From: Pseudobutyrivibrio ruminis
GTDB lineage: Bacteria; Bacillota; Clostridia; Lachnospirales; Lachnospiraceae
Assembly: GCA_015057305.1 (NCBI GenBank)
Contig: SVES01000008.1
Span: 59,361 to 92,643 of the forward strand
DNA length: 33,283 nt
Direction: 5' to 3'
Positions within the stretch are counted from its first letter, which is position 1; every line of letters starts with the position of its first letter. A program made the position numbers and the translations under genes. The notes under the pieces are model-generated. The model saw nothing but the letters and a program-made list of their open reading frames with translations, was not told the origin of the DNA and ran no database searches. Shown piece by piece: positions 16,306-24,046 of this stretch.

Positions 16306-16341
16306 AGGGGACAAAGGTAGTAGCCTACCTGTTCATCCCCT
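16306..16341 (-). promoter_or_regulatory. Leader hairpin of the DUF3737-malY operon
   Basis: Nested arms AGGGGA/TCCCCT (16306-16311 and 16336-16341) and AGGTAG/CTACCT (16315-16320 and 16325-16330) around a 4-base loop. It begins within about six bases of the -10 box at 16347, so it should form the very 5' end of the mRNA. It may stabilise the message or act as a protein-binding or operator site. Confidence 0.6.
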
Positions 16342-16346
16342 GTACT

Positions 16347-16375
16347 ATTCTATCACTAAAATTCAATTTTGTAAA
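16347..16375 (-). promoter_or_regulatory. Promoter of the DUF3737-malY operon
   Basis: On the minus strand: -35 TTTACA (16375-16370), 17-bp spacer, -10 TAGAAT (16352-16347), each one mismatch from consensus. It lies immediately after the stop of the preceding gene. Confidence 0.7.
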
Positions 16376-16376
16376 A

Positions 16377-18002
16377 TTAAATAGCATGCTTCTCTCTATA
16401 GAGTCTGTTAATTAACATTCCAAGGTTTACCACGCCATCAATAAATAGCACGATTCCAAGAAATATCATATACCAGGCCAAGGTGTCCCTAGGGGCAATC
16501 AAAATAAAGCCCCCTAAGATAATTAAAAATATTATTTCAACTATAAGCTTGATTTTCTCTGGACGACGTTCCTTCTTTTCTGTTACACCACACAAATTTC
16601 TGAAGTTAATTGCATTCCTGTATGCCCATGCCAAAAAGGCAACTCCGATTACAACGCTACCTATGAGAAATAATGCGTCCTCTTTAACAAGCAGCAATGC
16701 ATAAATTCCAATCATAACCAGGCATATATAAACTCTGGCAGACTCCTCCTGCAAATTCCACTTAGCCTTGTAGAGATGCTTTATTGTTACCGCAACTTCA
16801 AATACAATCACAGCAAGCAATGCCAAGCTGATTCCAGCCTGCAATATGTATTCTGGAATAATAAATAATATTATGCTAGTAAACAGCATTATTACATAAG
16901 GCAGCCATTCGTTTTTCTTGATATTTTGTTTAAGGGCTTTAGCCTTTTTTTCATCTGGCGCTTTATCTAATGCCGCGGTAATTGGCAATTTCATAAATGT
17001 GCGTACAGTGCTTTTATCCAATGAAAGCATTTCTATGATAATTTTTTCTACAGCCGCAGGTCCCTTTTCCACCACCTGAGTGGTTGTCTTAATTCCTGCT
17101 TTATCAAATGAATTGAACAAATTGTTTACAAAGCTGATACGTCTTTCATCATTTACACTTTCAATCCACTGATCCAAAACCTGATTTATAAAAATACTGC
17201 CAGCACTGTTGCACTCCACCTGAAGTGGTTTGCCATATTCCACGCACCAGCTGTACAAATCGTGCTGCATTACACCATCTTCTGAACTTTTTAAAATCTT
17301 TACAGGAATCTCTGTCTCCTCGAAAAGCTTGCCAAAAATTGAGTATTCTGGCATAAAGCGCATAGACTTATCTTTGATTTTTGATACGCATTTTTTGTCG
17401 CATACCTCTGGGCAAAGCCCTGGTCCGTCATTCATATAGACATAATCAATCCACTTCTGATATTCATCCTCAATATGTGTGGCTGCATACAATGCAAGGT
17501 TAGCCCCTTTGCTATGGCCTGCAACAATCACATGGCGCTCACCATCCATCGTATTTTGCAGGTATTTCAACGCCCTCTTTTGAGCCTCAGTTTCCGTGAA
17601 GCTAATCATGAAATCCTCTTTCCAGCCTGCCATTGTATCATCTGTTCCACGATAAGCTATGAAGCTAAGGCTATCTGTTAAATCAAATGTCATGGCTGAA
17701 AATTGGGCGGAAAGACTCACATCCAATTCATCCACATGCTTTGATAAAATGATGTCGCCAAATCGCACAGAGTTTGCTGCCAAATCCACTATATCTTCAT
17801 GTCCATAAAAGGTTCCCTGGATGCCCGATTTTGCCTTTAGCTCCTCCACCACATCACGAAACCTTCTAGGCTTATCCACACTTATGTCTGTAAGTATCAA
17901 ATACGCCAACTTGCATAGTATAAAATTATCAACTTCTGTAAGTTCCTTTGTCTCAAATGAAAATTCCCCGTACCATTTGAGGTAATCTACCATGTTTTCC
18001 AT
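16377..18002 (-). CDS. Mbeg1-like (DUF2974) alpha/beta hydrolase with C-terminal membrane domain
   Basis: A 541-residue protein. Residues about 1-340 match the DUF2974/Mbeg1-like lipase family: FIAYRGTDDTMAGWKEDF (114-131), nucleophile elbow GHSKG with Ser164, and an acidic residue in MNDGPGL (about 190-196). Residues about 365-540 hold several hydrophobic helices with a DUF308/HdeD-like look, so the enzyme is probably held at the membrane. Lipase activity is by family; the substrate is unknown. GAGGAT precedes ATG 18002. A strong hairpin with T tract (18031-18074) separates it from the gene upstream, and the next operon's promoter starts two bases past its stop. Confidence 0.85.
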   Translation of the reverse strand: MENMVDYLKWYGEFSFETKELTEVDNFILCKLAYLILTDISVDKPRRFRDVVEELKAKSGIQGTFYGHEDIVDLAANSVRFGDIILSKHVDELDVSLSAQFSAMTFDLTDSLSFIAYRGTDDTMAGWKEDFMISFTETEAQKRALKYLQNTMDGERHVIVAGHSKGANLALYAATHIEDEYQKWIDYVYMNDGPGLCPEVCDKKCVSKIKDKSMRFMPEYSIFGKLFEETEIPVKILKSSEDGVMQHDLYSWCVEYGKPLQVECNSAGSIFINQVLDQWIESVNDERRISFVNNLFNSFDKAGIKTTTQVVEKGPAAVEKIIIEMLSLDKSTVRTFMKLPITAALDKAPDEKKAKALKQNIKKNEWLPYVIMLFTSIILFIIPEYILQAGISLALLAVIVFEVAVTIKHLYKAKWNLQEESARVYICLVMIGIYALLLVKEDALFLIGSVVIGVAFLAWAYRNAINFRNLCGVTEKKERRPEKIKLIVEIIFLIILGGFILIAPRDTLAWYMIFLGIVLFIDGVVNLGMLINRLYREKHAI

Positions 18003-18030
18003 TAAGTATCCTCATTAAATCTAAGTAAAA

Positions 18031-18074
18031 AAGAGTAATAGTTTCTATTAATAAAAATGGTAACTATTACTCTT
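18031..18074 (-). terminator. Intrinsic terminator downstream of the EAL-protein gene
   Basis: AAGAGTAATAGTT (18031-18043) pairs with AACTATTACTCTT (18062-18074), a perfect 13-bp stem with an 18-base loop. Read on the minus strand it is followed by a run of six T. It lies only 28 bp before the start of the Mbeg1-like gene, so it could also act as an attenuator for that gene. Confidence 0.7.
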
Positions 18075-18122
18075 ATTAAATACAATAAAATAATTCTTAA
18101 ATTTTTTGCTCCATTGTTTTTA

Positions 18123-18182
18123 TGTAATGCCTTCGGCTTTTTTGTAATATCAGCGGCATTTATGTAATGCCTGCGGCATTAC
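18123..18182. repeat. Three 20-bp degenerate tandem repeats
   Basis: The units start TGTAATGCC, TGTAATATC and TGTAATGCC at 18123, 18143 and 18163. Each goes on to a T/C-GCGGCATT or TTCGGCTTT end. The third unit is itself a hairpin, GTAATGCC-tgc-GGCATTAC (18164-18182). Confidence 0.75.
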
Positions 18183-18185
18183 TAA

Positions 18186-18222
18186 CCTACTAAAATATGA
18201 GCTAAGCTCATATTTTAGTAGG
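18186..18222. repeat. 37-bp near-perfect palindrome across the stop codon of the EAL gene
   Basis: CCTACTAAAATATGAGCT (18186-18203), one central base, then the exact reverse complement (18205-18222). The TGA stop at 18208-18210 and the last four codons lie in the right arm. There is no T tract directly after it on the minus strand; the tandem repeats and the terminator at 18031-18074 follow. Confidence 0.8.
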
Positions 18223-19947
18223 TATTTCCCACTGCATCCCCTTTTTATACATTTCCTCTAAAAGCTCATCCAACGGCATCGGCTTGCCAAAGAAGTAGCC
18301 CTGTGCCTTATCGCATTTAACCTCTTTCAAAAACTGATAGTGTTCATCAGTTTCTACTCCCTCGCTTAAAGTCCGTACCCCCATTTCATTGGCAGTTTTC
18401 ATAATATGACTCATAAGTGTCTTTGTCTTTGGATTATGGTCTATGCTTCGCAAAAATACCATATCAAGCTTTAAAACATCAAACTCATAATCTGCAAGGG
18501 TTGTAAGGGACGAATACCCACTGCCAAAGTCATCAATCCAAACCTGATGTCCTGCCTGGCGAATCTTATCTACTCCATCCTTAATTAATGATGTACTGTC
18601 AGAAAATGCGCTTTCTGTAATTTCTACATCTATCATTTCTCTTGGAACATCATATATCTCACAAAAATCTGATAGCATCTTGTAGACATCACAGACTTCA
18701 AAATCCAACCTGGAAATATTAACAGAAATAGGTACAAGAGCTTCTCCGTCCCGTAGGAGCTTGTTGTAATCCTGACAAACCTTTTTCACTACATACTCAT
18801 CCACTAAATGAATCAGATGAAAATGCTCTAGGGTCTCAATAAAATATCCAGGAGGCAACATTCCATTTTCTGGGTCTACCCATCTAACTAATGCCTCGTA
18901 ACCGCATATTTCCCTAGTAGCTACTCTGATAATTGGCTGATAAAATACCTTAATAAAATCGTTTGCTATAGCATCATCAATATTATCTACAACAAATTGC
19001 TGGCGTCTCAAGCCATCACGAATAATGTCATCATATATGCAATAATATACGTCATGCCTATTTTTTATGCTGTTGCAGGCTAATCTTGCGTGGTCACATG
19101 CCAAGCCAACCTCTGCATGCCGCTCGTCCATGTGATAAATGCCAGCCTTTACTTTGACCTTTTTATTTACATCCTCCGTCAGAAGCATTCTTTTATACAC
19201 TTCTTCTACGCAAGAAACAACCTCGTCCTTTGGAAGAGTTGTAAAAACCATAAAATGATCGTCAGAAAATCTGGCAACTGTGCCTCCCACAAAAACCTCT
19301 TGTATAGTGTGCCCCAGCTCCTGTAGAAGCTCATCCCCAAGCTTAAAACCATTTCGCTCATTGTAAAGCTTGAAGTTTGGAATATCAAAATGTACAAAAG
19401 ACACTTCTTTACGACGTAGCTCTGGCTCGGACAAAAGTACCTGAACTTTGTTATAAAAATACGCCATTGAAAACAGGCCTGTTAGCTCGTCTGTCTCTCT
19501 ATTGCTTGAAAGCACCTCCGCTTCTGCATATGAATTTCGGCTATTGTTGAAATAATCATTTTGGTCTACATCAACAATAAAAACGTAATAGAATCTTTTC
19601 TTGCCCTCACCATGTAGCAAATGACCGAAATCTTCTATGTATTTAACATTGCCCTGCTTTGTAATTATTCTATAGCGAACATAGTCATGGCGTTTTGCTG
19701 CAAATATAGTCTGAGCCTCAATCTGATTTTCGATTTTTATAACATCATCCGGATGAACCATTCCCTTAAAAGTGCCACCCACATAATCCATAAAATCCTG
19801 AAAGTCATCACACCCAAAAAGCTTTACCACATTTTTCTCTGCAAAGATAATCTTTTCTTCACCGTCTGCCTCGTAGATAAAGAAACCACCTGGCAAATTT
19901 GTGGGTATAACACCACCCATGACGGCTTCGTAGTTTTCTTCTCTCAT
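18208..19947 (-). CDS. PAS-GGDEF-EAL protein, predicted c-di-GMP phosphodiesterase
   Basis: A 579-residue cytoplasmic signalling protein. A PAS domain spans about 18-130 (FKGMVHPDD, then YIEDFGHLLH). The GGDEF domain (about 150-305) has its active-site loop changed to FSDDHF (227-232), so it should not make c-di-GMP. The EAL domain (about 318-570) keeps the catalytic set: EAL 351-353, Asn410, EITE (about 442-445), DDFGSG (472-477), Lys493 and SEGVET (528-533). Hydrolysis of c-di-GMP is therefore likely, with PAS input. ATG 19947 is preferred over GTG 19965, since GGGGG lies before it. The gene stands alone, with no obvious output partner nearby. Confidence 0.9.
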   Translation of the reverse strand: MREENYEAVMGGVIPTNLPGGFFIYEADGEEKIIFAEKNVVKLFGCDDFQDFMDYVGGTFKGMVHPDDVIKIENQIEAQTIFAAKRHDYVRYRIITKQGNVKYIEDFGHLLHGEGKKRFYYVFIVDVDQNDYFNNSRNSYAEAEVLSSNRETDELTGLFSMAYFYNKVQVLLSEPELRRKEVSFVHFDIPNFKLYNERNGFKLGDELLQELGHTIQEVFVGGTVARFSDDHFMVFTTLPKDEVVSCVEEVYKRMLLTEDVNKKVKVKAGIYHMDERHAEVGLACDHARLACNSIKNRHDVYYCIYDDIIRDGLRRQQFVVDNIDDAIANDFIKVFYQPIIRVATREICGYEALVRWVDPENGMLPPGYFIETLEHFHLIHLVDEYVVKKVCQDYNKLLRDGEALVPISVNISRLDFEVCDVYKMLSDFCEIYDVPREMIDVEITESAFSDSTSLIKDGVDKIRQAGHQVWIDDFGSGYSSLTTLADYEFDVLKLDMVFLRSIDHNPKTKTLMSHIMKTANEMGVRTLSEGVETDEHYQFLKEVKCDKAQGYFFGKPMPLDELLEEMYKKGMQWEIPTKI

Positions 19948-20059
19948 TTTAACCCCCAAACGCACTAGAGTAATATCATAATGTGTATTTTACTATACAA
20001 ATGTGTTTAAAACAAGAAATATTCGGACTATTCAGCCATGACTCACACAATTTAGCCAC

Positions 20060-20103
20060 AAAAAATGCTGTCCCACAGTCCTGGTAAAGGCTGTGAGACA
20101 GCA
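20060..20103 (-). terminator. Intrinsic terminator of the rhamnose catabolic operon
   Basis: TGCTGTCCCACAG (20066-20078) pairs with CTGTGAGACAGCA (20091-20103) apart from one mismatch. On the minus strand it is followed by a run of T (20065-20060). It lies about ten bases past the rhaD stop. Confidence 0.85.
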
Positions 20104-20112
20104 TATTATTTT

Positions 20113-20973
20113 TTAGCAAAACATATCGTCATCTGACTTGTAGTTTAAAACTTCCTCGTTAAGTACAACTCCAAACTCCTTGCCAATAGCACGAAGGTTA
20201 TCATCTGTAATAACCTGATTTGGCTTTTTGCCCCCATTAGCAGCAAGGGCATAGGTTGCAATTTGTGCAGCCTTTTCAATAGTATGCATAAGTCCAAAGG
20301 CTGTATCAAAATCAGGTCCTGATACGAACAATCCGTGAAATGCCCAAATAGCAGCATCATATTTTTCCATTTCAGCGCAAGTAGCCTTTGCAATGTCAGC
20401 TCCACCTGGAACCATCCAAGGCACTACTCCTACACCTCCTGGGAATACAACGCAGCACTCTGTTGCTGATTTCCAAAGCATACGTGTGAAAATCTCTGCC
20501 TTAAGTGGAAGCACCTGTGTAAGTGCGATAATAAATGGTGTATGAGCATGATAGATAACTCTGTTTTCGCCATTTGTAACGCGCTTTCTGATTGAGTGAT
20601 TCATGAAATGAGTAGGAAACTCACTAGTTGGTCTTCCGCCGCCTTCTAGTCCCCAAACAATACGATAACTATCACCTGCATCATTAATCTCAACAATGGC
20701 AATATTCTTTTGTGGCTCAAGCTCAACATTCTCTAAGAACTTACCAGAACCAGTTGTAATAAAGAACTCATTCTTCAGATTGTCTGCTTGAACTGGCATC
20801 TTAACCCAATCTCTTGGCTTTTTATCGAAAAATCTTGAGCAGTATTCAACCTCTTCCGGTCTCATTCTGTATGTAAGATTTCCGCCGTTTCTCTCATGCC
20901 AGCCCTGACGAACTCCGTCATGACACATGTGCATAAAGTCTTCAATTACCTTTTCGTTAAAAATTGTTCCCAT
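20113..20973 (-). CDS. rhaD: Rhamnulose-1-phosphate aldolase
   Basis: It splits L-rhamnulose 1-phosphate to dihydroxyacetone phosphate and L-lactaldehyde. The 286-residue class II aldolase has the zinc ligands His142, His144 (YHAHTPF) and His213 (FHGLF) and the catalytic Glu118 (SEFPTHF). Each is one position on from the E. coli RhaD residues (117, 141, 143, 212). The substrate-binding WHERNGGN (25-32) and TGSGKF motifs are also kept. AAGGAGTGA precedes ATG 20973. It is the third gene of the rhaB-isomerase-rhaD operon and is followed by a strong terminator. The enzyme that would process lactaldehyde is not in the window. Confidence 0.95.
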   Translation of the reverse strand: MGTIFNEKVIEDFMHMCHDGVRQGWHERNGGNLTYRMRPEEVEYCSRFFDKKPRDWVKMPVQADNLKNEFFITTGSGKFLENVELEPQKNIAIVEINDAGDSYRIVWGLEGGGRPTSEFPTHFMNHSIRKRVTNGENRVIYHAHTPFIIALTQVLPLKAEIFTRMLWKSATECCVVFPGGVGVVPWMVPGGADIAKATCAEMEKYDAAIWAFHGLFVSGPDFDTAFGLMHTIEKAAQIATYALAANGGKKPNQVITDDNLRAIGKEFGVVLNEEVLNYKSDDDMFC

Positions 20974-21036
20974 TAAAAATCACTCCTTATTTCTACATTA
21001 TGTAAGCATTGCCTTTCAGCAATCTGCTCGCATTCA

Positions 21037-22458
21037 TTATCTACAAATAATCTCACATGGAACATTCATTATTTTAGCAACTTTTAGAATAGTATCAATA
21101 TGTCTTCCAGCTGCTGCTGCCATATGGTGTGTTGGTCCTGCCTCACTCCACTTATTGACAAACTCTCTTGCTCCAATAGAGAATCTTGTACGCATGTTAG
21201 TGTCACCGAAGGTGAAGATAGGTCCTTCTTCATTTACACCCTCTGCCACTATAAACTTAAAGTTTCCATTCATATCCTGTGTAATTGCAAGATAAGTAAC
21301 ATCTCCAACTGGTGGATAGAACTGAGTTAAATATCCGCCACCAGTTTTGCCATGGAATACTGGTACAATCTTCATGGTTGGCTTCTTTGTTTGAGATATA
21401 TCTGCATCACCAGAGCCTGAGTGTCCGATTATACATATATCTTCATTAAAATCAATAGAATACATCTCTGAAAGCTGGCCTGTACCTGAAATTGTCTTTA
21501 GGATAGACATAGCCATTGCAACCTTCATATCACCTTCTACTGCACAAGCTGTACCCTGCTTAATAAGCATTGAAAATGCTGGAATCAACATACTGTCTAA
21601 CACTCCAGCCTTACCCTGTGCAAATCCATCATAATGAGAGGCAATTAAGCCAAGCTTTTCATCCTTAACCCACTGCTCAAAGGCAACAACGTATTTAGCC
21701 ATATCCCATACTGTTTCAACTGTAGCGCCACCTTCAATATCAAATGTATTGATGATATCTTCAGCCTTTGCTCTGATTGCAGCCTCATCATCAATGTCAT
21801 CTGCGATAGCCCACATTTTTTCCCAGTCAAACTGCTTTGTGTAAAGGAACATTCTGTTGTACAGATTAGTCTCATCGATATAAAGATCCATCATACCTGG
21901 ATATGGTCTGCCAATCTGGGCAATATTTGTATCTCTGAATCTACGACGAACCTGAGCAGCAATGCACCAATCTGCAATCTCAGCAGCAACCACATCATCA
22001 CCGCCTTCAACTACACCAGTGATAACAGCATGACGCTTTCCAGCTCTTTCCAAATCAGCTACAGCCTCACCAACTGCACCGCAGGCATAAAGCTCTCCAA
22101 GCCACTTAGGAATATCTGTATTGGCATAATCTGGAGCCTTTAGCTTCTGAACATTTACAAGAACAACTGGAACATCCAAATCTCTAATTGCTGGCAACAT
22201 ATTGTAGCTTGTTGCATAGGTAAGCATCTGCAAAAATACTAAATCTACATCAGCAGCTCTGAACTTGTCACCTGCCTCCATAGCCTGTTCCTTTGTTGTA
22301 ACCATACCACCGTCAACGATTTCTACAGTGTCTGGAATTGTCTTTTTAAATGCTGCATACTGAGCCTCAAATTCTGGTACCAACTGTGGGAACTGTGGTA
22401 AATATGCTCCCAACGCGATTGAAAAAACACCAACCCTTGCCTTTGTTTCTACTAACAT
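21037..22458 (-). CDS. L-fucose/L-arabinose isomerase-family protein, presumed L-rhamnose isomerase
   Basis: A 473-residue protein of the AraA/FucI-like isomerase fold, not the RhaA family. Candidate metal-site residues are Glu308 (VEGD), Asp336 (SIDFNED), His346 (IIGHSG) and His444/His445 (THHMA), in the order used by arabinose isomerase. TYATSYNMLPAIRDLDVPVV (80-99) is the usual N-domain stretch. It sits 15 bp after rhaB and 63 bp before rhaD, with an AAAGGAGG site, in the place where rhaA normally lies. The inference is that it converts L-rhamnose to L-rhamnulose. Isomerisation of another deoxy sugar or arabinose cannot be excluded by eye. Confidence 0.85.
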   Translation of the reverse strand: MLVETKARVGVFSIALGAYLPQFPQLVPEFEAQYAAFKKTIPDTVEIVDGGMVTTKEQAMEAGDKFRAADVDLVFLQMLTYATSYNMLPAIRDLDVPVVLVNVQKLKAPDYANTDIPKWLGELYACGAVGEAVADLERAGKRHAVITGVVEGGDDVVAAEIADWCIAAQVRRRFRDTNIAQIGRPYPGMMDLYIDETNLYNRMFLYTKQFDWEKMWAIADDIDDEAAIRAKAEDIINTFDIEGGATVETVWDMAKYVVAFEQWVKDEKLGLIASHYDGFAQGKAGVLDSMLIPAFSMLIKQGTACAVEGDMKVAMAMSILKTISGTGQLSEMYSIDFNEDICIIGHSGSGDADISQTKKPTMKIVPVFHGKTGGGYLTQFYPPVGDVTYLAITQDMNGNFKFIVAEGVNEEGPIFTFGDTNMRTRFSIGAREFVNKWSEAGPTHHMAAAAGRHIDTILKVAKIMNVPCEIICR

Positions 22459-22473
22459 TGTCTTCCTCCTTTA

Positions 22474-23871
22474 TTAATTATACATTTTTACGTCAAATGA
22501 TTTTGCGACTGCACTACGTGCTTCCTCTAATGAATTGTATTCGCCCTTTGCTATAAGTTGAACCAGGATATTTCCTATAGCTGTAGCCTCTCCTGGACCA
22601 GCCGATACGGTCAAGCCTGTTTCCTTGGCTGTCAATTCATTTAAATATTTCGCATTAGAGCCTCCACCTACTACAAAAATAGTGTTGTAAGAAACCTTTT
22701 GAATTGATTCGATTTCCTTTAATGTCTTTTTGTAGCATGCTGCCAGGCTTCTATATATTACTCTTGCATAATCTGCTGGCTCCTTTGGCATATCCTGATT
22801 TGTGTTTTTGCAGAAATTTGCAACTGCATCCATCATTGATGGTGGAGCCAAAAAGCATTCATCATTGCAATCAACAATTGAGTCGCATTTACTTGTTTCT
22901 GCCATTTCACAAAGCTCAGCAAATGAGTATTTATCCTCTAATTCTTTCTTTACGTTCTGAATCATCCACAGACCCATGATATTTTTTAGATATCTAAAGC
23001 GATAGTCGTATCCACCTTCGTTTGTGAAATTGAGAGCGTGTGACTCCTTTGAGCAATCAGGTTCCATGGCCTCAACCCCCATTAAAGACCAGGTACCAGA
23101 GCTGATGTAAAGAGTATTCTTTTCATTAGATGGAACTGCCAAAACTGCCGAACCTGTGTCATGTGTTGCAGGTAGGATGACCTCGCAGGAAAATCCGACT
23201 TCATCTGCAACTTCTTTCTTAAAGGTGCCAAGGCTTGTGCCTGGAACTGCAACCTTTTGGAAAATCTCCTTAGGATAGCCAAGCATTTCTATAAGCTCAA
23301 AATCCCAATCCTTTGTGTAAGGATTTATCAGCTGCCCTGTAGTAGCATTAGTGTATTCTTGAGCCTTTACTCCTGTAAGAAGAAAATGCATATAATCAGG
23401 CATCATCAAAAGTGTCTTTGCACTTTCCAGCTGCTCAGGATTTTGCTTCTTTAGAGCCATAAGCTGATAAACTGTATTGAATATTGCCTTCTGGATTCCA
23501 GTGCGGGCATATAAATCTGCTTCAGAAATAATTTTGTATACTTCCTCGTCCATGCCCTCTGTTCTGCTATCTCGATAGCCTACAGAATCTCCAATCAGCT
23601 TGTCATTTTCATCAAGCAAGACAAAATCAACACCCCATGTGTCTACTCCAATGGTTTTTGGAATTTTGTTGATTTCCTTACATTTTTTCAGGCCAGTCTT
23701 GATCTCATTAAAAAGATACTCTGTGTCCCAGCATTGATGTCCATTCTTTTCCTTTAGACCATTGTAGAATCTGTGTATTTCCTCTAACTGGATTTTACCG
23801 TTAGTCACAGATGCCAGCATCAATCTACCGCTTGATGCTCCAATGTCTACTGCCGCATAAAAATCTCCCAT
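22474..23871 (-). CDS. rhaB: Rhamnulokinase
   Basis: It phosphorylates L-rhamnulose at O1 with ATP. The 465-residue FGGY-family kinase begins with the phosphate-binding AVDIGASSGR (7-16), then GVDTWGVDF (75-83). The catalytic base Asp238 is in ATHDTGSA, matching Asp237 of E. coli RhaB. The adenosine region has VVGGGSNAKYLN (about 403-414) and the C-terminal ATAIGN stretch. GAGGAGG precedes ATG 23871. It heads the catabolic operon, divergent from the AraC-type regulator gene. The promoter has a consensus TATAAT but a poor -35, as is common for activator-dependent sugar genes. Confidence 0.93.
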   Translation of the reverse strand: MGDFYAAVDIGASSGRLMLASVTNGKIQLEEIHRFYNGLKEKNGHQCWDTEYLFNEIKTGLKKCKEINKIPKTIGVDTWGVDFVLLDENDKLIGDSVGYRDSRTEGMDEEVYKIISEADLYARTGIQKAIFNTVYQLMALKKQNPEQLESAKTLLMMPDYMHFLLTGVKAQEYTNATTGQLINPYTKDWDFELIEMLGYPKEIFQKVAVPGTSLGTFKKEVADEVGFSCEVILPATHDTGSAVLAVPSNEKNTLYISSGTWSLMGVEAMEPDCSKESHALNFTNEGGYDYRFRYLKNIMGLWMIQNVKKELEDKYSFAELCEMAETSKCDSIVDCNDECFLAPPSMMDAVANFCKNTNQDMPKEPADYARVIYRSLAACYKKTLKEIESIQKVSYNTIFVVGGGSNAKYLNELTAKETGLTVSAGPGEATAIGNILVQLIAKGEYNSLEEARSAVAKSFDVKMYN

Positions 23872-23912
23872 TTTTACCTCCTCTATTTTTTTTTGGATTT
23901 TATATTGATTAC

Positions 23913-23941
23913 ATTATAACTAACTTAATTTGCTCATTTAA
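23913..23941 (-). promoter_or_regulatory. Promoter of the rhaB operon
   Basis: On the minus strand: -10 TATAAT (23918-23913), 17-bp spacer and a weak -35 TTAAAT (23941-23936). Upstream of it, TTTGC/GCAAA words recur in both orientations (23929-23975), which could be the activator's half-sites. Confidence 0.55.
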
Positions 23942-23971
23942 TGCTTTTAAGTGCAAATTTATTAACCTTAT

Positions 23972-24000
23972 TTGCAGATATTGTTAAAATTCGTTAAAAT
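23972..24000 (+). promoter_or_regulatory. Probable promoter of the AraC-type regulator gene, with a 9-bp direct repeat
   Basis: -35 TTGCAG (23972-23977), 17-bp spacer, -10 TAAAAT (23995-24000). The direct repeat GTTAAAATT at 23983-23991 and 23993-24001 lies across the spacer and -10, a plausible autoregulatory site. Confidence 0.45.
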
Positions 24001-24046
24001 TATACTGTGACTAATTCCACAAGAATTGAACCAATAGGAGCAAGAA

